Assembly (NCBI RefSeq): GCF_000586555.1
Contig: NZ_AZUC01000043.1
Coordinates: 1 to 64,000, forward strand
Direction of reading: 5' to 3'
DNA: 64,000 nt
Origin: Sporosarcina sp. D27
GTDB lineage: Bacteria > Bacillota > Bacilli > Bacillales_A > Planococcaceae
The position numbers and the translations under genes were made by a program. This document shows positions 26,145 through 34,131 of the stretch, one piece after another (positions within the stretch are counted from its first letter, which is position 1; every line of letters starts with the position of its first letter). The notes below the pieces were generated by a model. It searched no databases. It worked only from the letters and a program-made list of their open reading frames with translations, and had not been told where the DNA came from.

Positions 26145-26628
26145 TATGCGCATCACCTATCCGCTTTGGCAGATGGCTGGAATTTTTATTATTATGGGAT
26201 TTGTTTTGTTGGTTGGCTATGCTGCCACAGTAAATACTTTTTCAGATGGTGGATTTGGATTTGAAATTAGCATGAGTGGGAATTCAGGCATCTTGCTGAA
26301 CGCAATGATGGTGATAGTCGTCTTTTACTTACTCCTGTTTTGTCTGCGGATTGCAAAACACAATAAAAGAATGCCCAAACACAAAATTTCAATGACAACC
26401 TATAAGCCACAGGAGTATTTAGAAGATGATGAGCTGTTTCAAGATGTCACCAAACAGGCGACCAAAAAAGTGTACACGTATTTTGCTTGGGCGTTACCAG
26501 TAATGGCAGGTGTCTATTTAATGCTGCCAATCAGTAAAACGTGGATGATTGTAGGGGTTTTACTTCTTGCAGCGGGGCAATATTGGATTTACTATCGAAC
26601 AATCCGAAAATTTATGTCGTCAGTGTGA
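26134..26628 (+). CDS. Multi-pass membrane protein paired with the XRE regulator
   Basis: This 164-residue protein has four hydrophobic segments (about 13-31, 50-70, 112-130 and 133-152). Between the second and third is a cytoplasmic, charged loop (HNKRMPKHKISMTTYKPQEYLEDDELFQDVTKQATKK). The arrangement small HTH plus membrane protein in one transcript is common in Firmicutes, where the membrane partner may sense envelope state, but I do not recognise a specific family. GGGAGGAAG precedes the ATG inside the regulator gene. Confidence 0.78.
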   Translation: MKNDMRITYPLWQMAGIFIIMGFVLLVGYAATVNTFSDGGFGFEISMSGNSGILLNAMMVIVVFYLLLFCLRIAKHNKRMPKHKISMTTYKPQEYLEDDELFQDVTKQATKKVYTYFAWALPVMAGVYLMLPISKTWMIVGVLLLAAGQYWIYYRTIRKFMSSV

Positions 26629-26637
26629 TGAAAATGA

Positions 26638-26675
26638 GAAACGAGTATCCCGATTCACGGATACTCGTTTTTTCA
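26638..26675. terminator. Bidirectional intrinsic terminator
   Basis: AACGAGTATCC pairs with GGATACTCGTT and is followed by TTTTT, between convergent genes. Confidence 0.8.
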
Positions 26676-26682
26676 TGACCAA

Positions 26683-27324
26683 TTAAAACTCCTGCTTCCA
26701 CAAGGGGGCAAACCATTTCACACCTCTGCGATTCACGGGCAACACTTTCATGTCCGCCACTAAATGACTGATATAGCCTGCCAATCCTGCTAAGACTAAC
26801 CCATCAAATGGCCATTCCATATAGAGATACTTTAAAATGAACGCATAAAACACAACGCCGATAAGTGAATGCGTATAAGACCGATGTGGCAAAAATGAAG
26901 CAAAAATAATAAAACTTCCCGCAAGCAAAATGCCGATGGATTGATCCCATACAAATCCAAGCAACATAACCAGAATCCCTGTGATCGTCAGCATCCGTCT
27001 TTGTGTAATCACCCGTGAGACAATTAGAAGGATAAGGCCGATCCCTGCGTATATGTAAATTTCACGGCTCATTCCTTGAGTCATCACTTGATAAATGAGC
27101 ATAAGTAAAATCCCGATACCGGCAACTTCCATGAGTACCTTACTCACTTTTTTCGACAATGTAATGCGATTACTTGCGAGTCCATTTGTGTCTAAATCTG
27201 GTGCAACACCAGACGCACCCCCGATCCCCGCACATATCGCGACGGTCATGAAGTCTGGTTGTGTGATGTACCCGGCAATTGCGCCAACTGCAATGCCAAT
27301 TCCTAAATGTGAACTGCCTTTCAT
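26683..27324 (-). CDS. YdjM/DUF457-type membrane-bound metal-dependent hydrolase-like protein
   Basis: This 213-residue membrane protein has the features of the LexA-binding/YdjM family. SSHLGIGIAVGA is at the N-terminus, a conserved GGASGVAPDLDTNG loop with Asp lies near 34-47, HRSYTHSLIG near 146-155, and ISHLVADM near 183-190. The His and Asp residues are the presumed metal ligands. The family is named for predicted metal-dependent hydrolase activity; no substrate is established. GAGGG precedes the ATG. A palindrome lies upstream at 27363-27385. Confidence 0.82.
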   Translation of the reverse strand: MKGSSHLGIGIAVGAIAGYITQPDFMTVAICAGIGGASGVAPDLDTNGLASNRITLSKKVSKVLMEVAGIGILLMLIYQVMTQGMSREIYIYAGIGLILLIVSRVITQRRMLTITGILVMLLGFVWDQSIGILLAGSFIIFASFLPHRSYTHSLIGVVFYAFILKYLYMEWPFDGLVLAGLAGYISHLVADMKVLPVNRRGVKWFAPLWKQEF

Positions 27325-27362
27325 CTGAAACCCTCTTTAGCTGTAAGTTTTGAGAACGAACT

Positions 27363-27385
27363 GTTCCAATACGAACGATTGGAAC
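27363..27385. promoter_or_regulatory. Palindromic candidate operator
   Basis: GTTCCAAT-ACGAACG-ATTGGAAC is a perfect 8-bp inverted repeat in the divergent intergenic region, 39 nt before the start of the minus-strand gene. No T run follows, so an operator is likelier than a terminator. Confidence 0.4.
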
Positions 27386-27494
27386 GTACATTCTATAATC
27401 GCCGCTTTCCTAGTATAAACGAGAGAAGGAGAAAATGGGGAATACGTTAACTAAAAGTTTATATTCATTGTTGGAGAGACGCCTATGAGCGTAG

Positions 27495-27511
27495 GAATAC
27501 AAGCTGTATTC
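27495..27511. promoter_or_regulatory. Palindrome upstream of the MFS gene
   Basis: GAATACA-AGC-TGTATTC is a perfect 7-bp inverted repeat about 95 nt before the MFS start. Confidence 0.3.
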
Positions 27512-27605
27512 TCCCTCAAGCAATATTTTTACCATGCTGTTTTTTAAGGTTTATACTTAAAATAGTAAGAGCTTATTAGCATTTTAGGAGTTGAGGAGAT
27601 AATAA

Positions 27606-28790
27606 ATGGATTATATCCAAAGAGGATCTCGAGAGTATAAACATACGAATTGGGCTTTATTCGCTGCAGGGTTTATTACATTCGCGAACCTCTATATTAC
27701 ACAACCGCTTCTGCCGGAATTCTCGAAGGAGTTTAATATATCCCCAGCACTTGCAAGTTTGTCCTTATCCGTCACGACGTTTGCATTGGCAATCAGTCTG
27801 GTGATTGTCAGTTCGTTATCGGAAGCATGGGGACGAAAACGATTAATGACGATTTCAATTTTTGCTTCGTCTATGTTAACGCTCGCCTTAGCGTTTTCAC
27901 CAACGTTTGAAGTGCTACTAGGACTGCGAATTGTTCAAGGAATCACTTTCGCGGGACTACCTGCCATTGCGATGGCCTACTTAGGTGAAGAAATGCATCC
28001 GAAAGACCTTGGTGTCGCAATGGGACTCTATATTAGCGGAAACTCAGTGGGTGGCTTAGCAGGGCGCATCATGATGGGGACATTGACAGACCTGTATAGC
28101 TGGCAAATTGGTATGATCGTCATCGGAGTGTTAAGTTTGCTGATCAGCGCATACTTTGTTGTCGCATTGCCAAGTTCTAATCACTTCGTTGCACGTGAGC
28201 TTCAGCTTAATAACCTACGGAAATCATTGGTCTCCCATTTGAAAGATCCTGCCATGTTGAAGTTATATGGGATCGGATTCTTTCTCATGGCCAGTTTTGT
28301 CATGCTTTACAATTACATCGGTTTTAAATTGCTAGCACCGCCCTATTCGTTAAGTACAACGATTGTTGGATGGATTTTCATCGTTTACTTGGTGGGGACT
28401 GTTAGCTCGACGTGGTTTGGGAAGTTGGCGAATGAGTATGGACGCCGAAATATCTTGTTAATTGGTACAATCCTTATGTTGGCTGGGGCAATCATTACAC
28501 TGAACGCCAGTCTCATTTTAAAGATTGTTGGGATTGTAGTCTTTACATTCGGCTTCTTTGGAAGTCATTCGATTGCGAGCGGATGGGTGAGCCATCGTGC
28601 GAAACATGACAAAGCCCAAGCTTCTTCATTGTATTTATTTTTCTATTATTTTGGTTCAAGCGTTGGCGGGACTACTGGTGGTTTTTTCTGGTCTCACTTC
28701 GGTTGGCAAGGAGTAATCGGGCTCATCACATTCTTCCTTCTGATCGCTATTGTACTGATCCGAATGCTTAGTTTGAGAGTAAAGAACTGA
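27606..28790 (+). CDS. MFS transporter (YnfM-like DHA1 group)
   Basis: This 394-residue, 12-helix protein begins with ALFAAGFITFANLYITQPLLPEFSKEF, the characteristic first-helix block of the YnfM-like major facilitator group. Motif A-like SEAWGRKRLM is in loop 2-3, LRIVQGITFAGLPAIAMAYLGEEM in helices 4-5, and a second-half repeat ANEYGRRNILL follows. Substrates in this group are mostly unknown; some export sugars or drugs. AGGAGTTGAGGAG precedes the ATG. It has its own terminator. Confidence 0.87.
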   Translation: MDYIQRGSREYKHTNWALFAAGFITFANLYITQPLLPEFSKEFNISPALASLSLSVTTFALAISLVIVSSLSEAWGRKRLMTISIFASSMLTLALAFSPTFEVLLGLRIVQGITFAGLPAIAMAYLGEEMHPKDLGVAMGLYISGNSVGGLAGRIMMGTLTDLYSWQIGMIVIGVLSLLISAYFVVALPSSNHFVARELQLNNLRKSLVSHLKDPAMLKLYGIGFFLMASFVMLYNYIGFKLLAPPYSLSTTIVGWIFIVYLVGTVSSTWFGKLANEYGRRNILLIGTILMLAGAIITLNASLILKIVGIVVFTFGFFGSHSIASGWVSHRAKHDKAQASSLYLFFYYFGSSVGGTTGGFFWSHFGWQGVIGLITFFLLIAIVLIRMLSLRVKN

Positions 28791-28823
28791 ACGTAGCTGC
28801 TTGAAAACTGAATAGATAAAGAC

Positions 28824-28855
28824 ATCCTCAATTCCAAAGATTGAGGATTTTTTTG
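28824..28855 (+). terminator. Intrinsic terminator
   Basis: ATCCTCAAT pairs with ATTGAGGAT and is followed by TTTTTTT. Confidence 0.85.
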
Positions 28856-28872
28856 TGAAAAAATATATAAAA

Positions 28873-28920
28873 CGATAATAACATTCTAGAATTCGATAAT
28901 AATTTATTGAATATCGATAA
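28873..28920. promoter_or_regulatory. Three CGATAA sites spaced exactly 21 bp, candidate YozG operator
   Basis: CGATAA occurs at 28873, 28894 and 28915, each 21 bp apart and in the same orientation, within the region just upstream of the DUF2975 gene. An imperfect palindrome TTAGATTTAATCTAA follows at about 28934-28948. Two-helical-turn phasing is typical of an array of binding sites for a small HTH protein. Confidence 0.55.
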
Positions 28921-28967
28921 ATAATGATGTAAGATTAGATTTAATCTAACCAAACGAGGTGTTATTG

Positions 28968-29447
28968 ATGAAACGCGAAACACTATTTTTAAAGGTGACG
29001 CTTGTGATTATGGCGCTTCCGATTTTAGCTCTTTGTATCTTTGTAGTTCCCCTAGTTGCAGAATTCTTAGCTGAACTTGTGCCCAACTTGGCATTTTTGC
29101 AATATCCGTTTCAAATCGGACTGTATGCGGCTGCACTTATTTACTTCGTGGCCCTATATCAGACCATGAAACTTTTAACGTATATTGACAGGGACACAGC
29201 GTTTTCAGATGCTTCCGTTACCGTGTTGAAGAACATCAAACTATGTGCCCTCATAATAGGAACGCTTTTTGTGGTGTTCATGCCACTGCTTTTCATGATG
29301 GGAGATGCCGATGATGCACCAGGGCTTATTGTAATCGGATTGGGAATTATTTTTGGCTGCATGGTCATCGCTGTTTTTGCCGCTGTTTTACAGAAATTAT
29401 TACAAAACGCAATCGATATAAAATCTGAAAATGACTTGACGGTCTGA
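28968..29447 (+). CDS. yoaS: DUF2975 membrane protein (YoaS-like)
   Basis: This 159-residue protein has four hydrophobic segments and the DUF2975 layout. The loop YQTMKLLTYIDRDTAFSDASVTVLKNIK between helices 2 and 3 is the family hallmark. It is co-transcribed with a YozG-like HTH regulator, as is standard for DUF2975 proteins. The ATG at 28968 follows GAGGTG by 6 nt; upstream GTG/TTG codons in the same frame overlap or abut the SD. Function is unestablished; membrane-state sensing is a common guess. Confidence 0.85.
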   Translation: MKRETLFLKVTLVIMALPILALCIFVVPLVAEFLAELVPNLAFLQYPFQIGLYAAALIYFVALYQTMKLLTYIDRDTAFSDASVTVLKNIKLCALIIGTLFVVFMPLLFMMGDADDAPGLIVIGLGIIFGCMVIAVFAAVLQKLLQNAIDIKSENDLTV

Positions 29448-29457
29448 GGTGAATCTT

Positions 29458-29682
29458 ATGTCAATTATTATTAATATCGATGTCATGCTCGCTAAAAGGA
29501 AAATGAGTGTTACGGAGTTGTCTGAGAAAGTGGGAATCACAATGGCGAATCTATCCATTTTAAAAAATGGAAAGGCGAAAGCGGTTCGGTTTTCAACGTT
29601 AGAAGGGATTTGTAAGGCGCTGGATTGTCAGCCAGGCGACATTCTAGAGTATCAAGGTGAACAGGGGCAGCAAGATGGCTAA
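29458..29682 (+). CDS. yozG: YozG-like HTH-XRE regulator
   Basis: This 74-residue DNA-binding protein is typical of YozG: SIIINIDVMLAKRKMSVTELSEKVGITMANLSILKNGKAKAVRFSTLEGICKALDCQPGDILEY. The segment after the first helices is the HTH. GAGGTG lies about 5 nt before the ATG, and its stop codon overlaps the next gene. The CGATAA triplet upstream of the operon is its probable autoregulatory target. Confidence 0.9.
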   Translation: MSIIINIDVMLAKRKMSVTELSEKVGITMANLSILKNGKAKAVRFSTLEGICKALDCQPGDILEYQGEQGQQDG

Positions 29683-30520
29683 GGGATGGGAAGAGGTCAT
29701 GTCTCCTGATGCGAGTTATTTAGGTCGGCTAAAAAGATACCTGACGCAACTGATTTACTTTGGGAGGGAGCAAGCATTGTCTTGCGTCTTTCCGGTTGTC
29801 ATTTTTGGTTCATTGGCATTGACGCAAGTCATCCCTCTTCCATTACTGCCTAGGTATGATTGGTTGCTCCTCATTTTCTTACTCATGCAATGGTGGATGG
29901 TTCACTCTGGACTTGAAACGAAAGATGAACTGAAAGTAATTACATTGTTTCACCTTATTGGACTGGCTTTGGAGGTTTTTAAAGTGAATATGGGATCCTG
30001 GTCTTATCCTGAAGAAGGGTATATGAAAATTCTCGGAGTGCCTCTTTATAGTGGATTCATGTATGCCAGTGTTGCTAGTTATTTGTGCCAGGCATGGAGA
30101 CGGCTGAATGTTCAGCTAGTAAAGTGGCCGCCGTTCCTATTGGTAGTTCCTCTTGCAGCTGCAATTTACTTGAATTTCTTTATACATCATTTCTGGATCG
30201 ACATTCGTTGGTGGCTATCTGGACTCGTACTAGTTGTCTTCTGGCGTTCGTGGGTGACCTATGAAGTGAATGGAAGTCGATATAAAATGCCCATTGCCCT
30301 CTCCTTTACACTCATTGGATTTTTCATATGGGTTGCAGAGAATATTGCTACTTTTTTTGGTGCTTGGCAATACCCAAATCAGACGGATACGTGGAGTCTG
30401 GTACATCTAGGAAAAGTGAGTTCTTGGTTACTGCTCGTGATTGTTAGTTTTCTAATAGTCGCAACGCTGAAACAAGTAAAACGAAAACTTCCAGTTTCAA
30501 AGAATGAGGAGACTAATTGA
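29675..30520 (+). CDS. yoaT: DUF817 membrane protein (YoaT-like)
   Basis: The protein, 281 residues from ATG 29675, has about eight hydrophobic segments. It carries DUF817 blocks such as HSGLETKDELKVITLFHLIGLALEVFKVNMGSWSYPE and VPLYSGFMYASVASYLCQAWRR. It overlaps the yozG-like stop by 8 nt and is therefore coupled to it. I recall the same order, DUF2975-YozG-DUF817, in Bacillus subtilis (yoaS-yozG-yoaT), which supports the assignment. No function is established. Confidence 0.85.
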   Translation: MAKGWEEVMSPDASYLGRLKRYLTQLIYFGREQALSCVFPVVIFGSLALTQVIPLPLLPRYDWLLLIFLLMQWWMVHSGLETKDELKVITLFHLIGLALEVFKVNMGSWSYPEEGYMKILGVPLYSGFMYASVASYLCQAWRRLNVQLVKWPPFLLVVPLAAAIYLNFFIHHFWIDIRWWLSGLVLVVFWRSWVTYEVNGSRYKMPIALSFTLIGFFIWVAENIATFFGAWQYPNQTDTWSLVHLGKVSSWLLLVIVSFLIVATLKQVKRKLPVSKNEETN

Positions 30521-30558
30521 AAAGAGGCATCGACGTTAACTTTGTCGTTGCCTCTTTA
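30520..30558. terminator. Bidirectional intrinsic terminator
   Basis: AAAGAGGCA pairs with TGCCTCTTT, extended by CGACG / TGTCG-like pairs, between convergent genes. Confidence 0.75.
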
Positions 30559-30562
30559 CTAC

Positions 30563-32077
30563 TTATTTTTCTGATTCCTTTTTAGGGATTAAACGCTCAG
30601 GTCCCATATAGAACACGGCGATGATCGAAATCGCTACAGGAATGAGTGCCCATAAAAATGTCGTCGAGATTGAAGTGGACATGGCGTTTGTAATTACCTC
30701 TAGAATATTAGGTGGAATCGTTTTGCGTGTTTCAGGTAGGAAGACGTTTTGGATATTTCCAATCGATTCGATGCTACCTGCACTGTTACCTGGCATTTTT
30801 TCAAAACCTGAAGTGAGCCCGCTTGCTAACAGCTTTGTTTGAATCGCACCGAAAATCGTAATTCCGAGTGCCAGTCCGAACGAACGGAAAAATGAGTTTG
30901 TTGAGTTGGCAGAACCGCGATATTTGAAATCCATTTTGTGAACTGAAGCCGCTGGCAGCAAAGAAAAGGAAAAACCTACACCGAATCCGACAAATACCAT
31001 GTAAACGGATAGGAGAGTCCTTGCCGTGTCCGGCGTAATCGTGGTCATTAGAATCATTCCGATTGAATAGGCAATCACTGAAATGACCATGATTCTACGA
31101 TAAGATGTCTTCGTTTGAAGAATTCCACCAAGTGCACTACCTACAACAGTCCCAATTAGCATTGGCATTAATACAATACCTGCATTCGTTGCAGACCCTC
31201 CATATACCGCTTGGACGAATATCGGGATGAAAATCGTCAGGCATATGAATGTTGCACCGTAAAGAAACGCAAGTACTTGCGATGAAGCAAATAGTCGATT
31301 TTTAAACATCCAGAACGAAATGATCGGTTCTTTTGCTCGTGTTTCTGCCCAGATGAACACAATGAAAAAAATCACGAAAATGCTAAACAGTGAAATGCTT
31401 TGCCAAGAGGACCAAGCAAATTCTTTACCACCGAATTCGAGGCCAAACATGAGGCTAACCACTGCAACGACAAGTGATATTGCCCCGATCCAGTCAATTG
31501 TCTGCTTGACGGGTTTCGAAGCTTCTTTATAAAAACGAGCGATGAGTAATAAGGACACTAACCCGATTGGAATATTGACATAGAAGACCCAGTGCCAGCT
31601 AATGGATTCCGTGATCCAAGCACCGAGCAAAGGTCCAATCACACTAGATGCACCGAAAACAGCGCCTAATAGACCAGTCATTTTCCCGCGTTTTTCAGGT
31701 GGGAACACATCAAATACAATGGTGAATGCGATTGGTAAAAGTGCACCGCCACCGATTCCTTGAATTGCACGGAAGACTGCTAACTGTGGAACGGATTGTG
31801 CCAGGCCACAGAGGGCAGATCCAATCATAAAAACGATAATACCAAAAATGAAAAAACGTTTCCTTCCAAACATATCGGAGAGCTTACCGAAAATCGGCAT
31901 CCCTGCAAGAACAGCGACTGCGTATGCCGAAGTGATCCATACATAGCTGTCGACGCCACCCAAATCTCCTAAAATCGAACCTAATGCTGTCGCGACAATC
32001 GTGTTATCCATTGCCGACATTAAAATACCGAGAAGGATTCCAGCGAGTACAAGCCGTAACGTACTTTTTTCTTCCAA
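30563..32077 (-). CDS. DHA2-family MFS multidrug efflux transporter (Bmr3/EmrB-like)
   Basis: This 504-residue, 14-helix protein has the DHA2 first-helix signature GILMSAMDNTIVATALGSI (19-37), motif A GKLSDMFGRKRFF (64-76), GIGGGALLPIAF in helix 4 and the antiporter motif C SSVIGPLLGAWIT (about 144-156). The C-terminal tail is short and basic. Such pumps export drugs and other amphipathic compounds in exchange for protons; this one is closest by eye to the Bmr3/LfrA-like branch. AGGAGG-like AGGAATTT lies before the ATG. It is monocistronic. Confidence 0.87.
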   Translation of the reverse strand: MEEKSTLRLVLAGILLGILMSAMDNTIVATALGSILGDLGGVDSYVWITSAYAVAVLAGMPIFGKLSDMFGRKRFFIFGIIVFMIGSALCGLAQSVPQLAVFRAIQGIGGGALLPIAFTIVFDVFPPEKRGKMTGLLGAVFGASSVIGPLLGAWITESISWHWVFYVNIPIGLVSLLLIARFYKEASKPVKQTIDWIGAISLVVAVVSLMFGLEFGGKEFAWSSWQSISLFSIFVIFFIVFIWAETRAKEPIISFWMFKNRLFASSQVLAFLYGATFICLTIFIPIFVQAVYGGSATNAGIVLMPMLIGTVVGSALGGILQTKTSYRRIMVISVIAYSIGMILMTTITPDTARTLLSVYMVFVGFGVGFSFSLLPAASVHKMDFKYRGSANSTNSFFRSFGLALGITIFGAIQTKLLASGLTSGFEKMPGNSAGSIESIGNIQNVFLPETRKTIPPNILEVITNAMSTSISTTFLWALIPVAISIIAVFYMGPERLIPKKESEK

Positions 32078-32287
32078 ACTAAATTCCTCCTATATGTCAT
32101 GTACTCGTAAGCATTCCTGCTTTTGAACTTTCCTATAATATCATGATTATTAATTCTTGGCATCTGGCATGTTGGACACAAAGTTTTGCATTTTTCAGCT
32201 CCAAAATAGTCGAATTTAAGAATTCATAAATTTGGACATACAAGTGCATACTAGCCATATTCAATTGGTATAGGGAGCGGATCGAAG

Positions 32288-33955
32288 ATGACTACATTTG
32301 AAAAGGGATTATCTATCTTTGCGTTAGGTGGGATAAATGAAATCGGAAAAAACATGTATGTGGTGCAATATGAAGAGGACATCTTCGTTATTGATTGTGG
32401 ATCAAAGTTTCCTGACGAGAGCTTACTTGGTATCGATTTGATCATCCAAGATATTTCTTACTTAAAGGATAACAAAGACCATGTTAGAGCATTAATTATT
32501 ACCCATGGTCATGAAGATCATATTGGAGGCATTCCTTACTTCTTGAAACAGCTGAATCTTCCTGTGTATGCAACTGATCTGACGCTAGGGTTGATAGAAA
32601 TCAAATTGAAAGAACATGGACTGCTACGATCTACGGAAATGCATTTGATTGACGATACATCCGATTTGTCGTTTGGCAGTGTGAACATCACGTTTTTCAG
32701 AACAAATCATAGTATTCCTGATTGTGTAGGCGTGGTATTCCATACACCAATAGGAGTTGTCGTCCATACGGGTGACTTCAAATTCGACCTGACTCCAGTG
32801 AACAACGAGCCACCCGACATCCATAAGATGGCGAGAATCGGGGACAAGGGTGTATTAGTGTTGCTTTCAGAGAGTACCAATGCAGAGCGCCCAGGTTTTA
32901 ATCCTTCTGAAATGGCGGTCGGATCCCATATTGAAGAAGCGTTTCGAAATGCACACAGAAAAGTCTTCATCTCAACATTTGCATCGAATGTCCACCGCGT
33001 TCAGCAAGTGATCGATGCAGCACAGAAAACGAATCGTAAATTGGTGTTATTAGGTAGGAGTATGTTGAATGTCGTGAAAGTCGCTTCGGAGCTTGGCTAT
33101 TTAACGATTCCTGATGGCATGATTGTCGAGCCTTATGAAATCAAGAAAATGGACCCTCAAAATGTTGCTGTTCTTTGTACGGGGAGCCAAGGGGAACCGC
33201 TCGCTGCGTTATCCCGTTTAGCCAGTTCGAACTCAAGGCATACAGAAGTGCTCCCTGACGACACGGTCATCTTAGCGTCGTCTCCAATTCCAGGTAACGA
33301 AAAGAACGTTTCACGGATCATTGATCAGTTATTCCTTTTGAAAGCTAACGTGATCTATGGGTCTGAAGAAGGGATGCATGTATCCGGTCATGCTCGTCAG
33401 GAAGAACTGAAGCTCATGCTGACACTCATGAAACCTAAATACTTCATCCCCATTCATGGGGAGTACAGAATGCTTCACAAACACAGACAATTGGCCGAAT
33501 CGGTGGGAGTGGAACGAGAAAACATCTTCATCGTCAACAATGGAGAGGTAGTGGATTTTGACGGTCAAACCGCACATCAAACAAGAAAAGTCCGAGCTGG
33601 TAGGGTATTTGTCGATGGTTTAGGAGTTGGGGATGTAGGAAATATCGTGTTACGCGATCGAAGACTACTTTCAGAAGAAGGAATGCTCGTGATTCTGATT
33701 ACTGTAAGTAAAGAGACGGGCAGGCTCCTAGCTGAACCCGATACAATTTCGAGAGGTTTTGTTTACAAACCAGATGCACAAGAATTGATAGAAGAAGTGA
33801 ATGAATCGATCAAAACGACTGTTGACAGATTCAAGACAATCAATGGCAGCGATGGGGCCGTTATGAGACAACAAATCAAGAAATCTGTAGAAACACTACT
33901 GTTTGAAAGAACAAAAAGAAGACCGATGATCTTGGTATTTGTGATCGAAATCTAG
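32288..33955 (+). CDS. Ribonuclease J family protein (RNase J1-like)
   Basis: This 555-residue metallo-beta-lactamase/beta-CASP nuclease has the zinc motif HGHEDH at 73-78, preceded by the glycine-rich FALGGINEIGKN. HTGDFKFD near 158-165, the beta-CASP segments STFASNVHR and SSPIPGNEKNVSR, the PIHGEYRM motif, and the C-terminal RGFVY domain follow. RNase J carries out 5'-3' exonucleolytic and endonucleolytic RNA decay and maturation. It is full length. It lacks the rpoY/ykzG neighbour normally found before rnjA in Bacillales, so it may be an extra paralogue. GGGAGCGGA precedes the ATG. Confidence 0.88.
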   Translation: MTTFEKGLSIFALGGINEIGKNMYVVQYEEDIFVIDCGSKFPDESLLGIDLIIQDISYLKDNKDHVRALIITHGHEDHIGGIPYFLKQLNLPVYATDLTLGLIEIKLKEHGLLRSTEMHLIDDTSDLSFGSVNITFFRTNHSIPDCVGVVFHTPIGVVVHTGDFKFDLTPVNNEPPDIHKMARIGDKGVLVLLSESTNAERPGFNPSEMAVGSHIEEAFRNAHRKVFISTFASNVHRVQQVIDAAQKTNRKLVLLGRSMLNVVKVASELGYLTIPDGMIVEPYEIKKMDPQNVAVLCTGSQGEPLAALSRLASSNSRHTEVLPDDTVILASSPIPGNEKNVSRIIDQLFLLKANVIYGSEEGMHVSGHARQEELKLMLTLMKPKYFIPIHGEYRMLHKHRQLAESVGVERENIFIVNNGEVVDFDGQTAHQTRKVRAGRVFVDGLGVGDVGNIVLRDRRLLSEEGMLVILITVSKETGRLLAEPDTISRGFVYKPDAQELIEEVNESIKTTVDRFKTINGSDGAVMRQQIKKSVETLLFERTKRRPMILVFVIEI

Positions 33956-34008
33956 AGTTGGCCATTAAATACCGTATTGAAAAACAGCTAGTATGAATAA
34001 AAAGTGAT

Positions 34009-34044
34009 GAGTCAGATGAGCAATCATCGGGCTCTTCTTTTTTA
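34009..34044 (+). terminator. Intrinsic terminator
   Basis: AGATGA pairs with TCATCG and GAG-C with G-CTC outside it, followed by TTCTTTTTT. Confidence 0.65.
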
Positions 34045-34131
34045 TACTAGGATAGACAACTGCTCTATACATAAAAATACTATTCTTTGGGCATGCTAAT
34101 TTAAAAGACATTATTGAATGAGGGGATACGT

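Noticed and set aside
27363-27385. LexA/DinR box
   Set aside because: GAAC and GTTC elements are present, but the spacing does not fit the Bacillus SOS box; it is better described as a plain palindrome.
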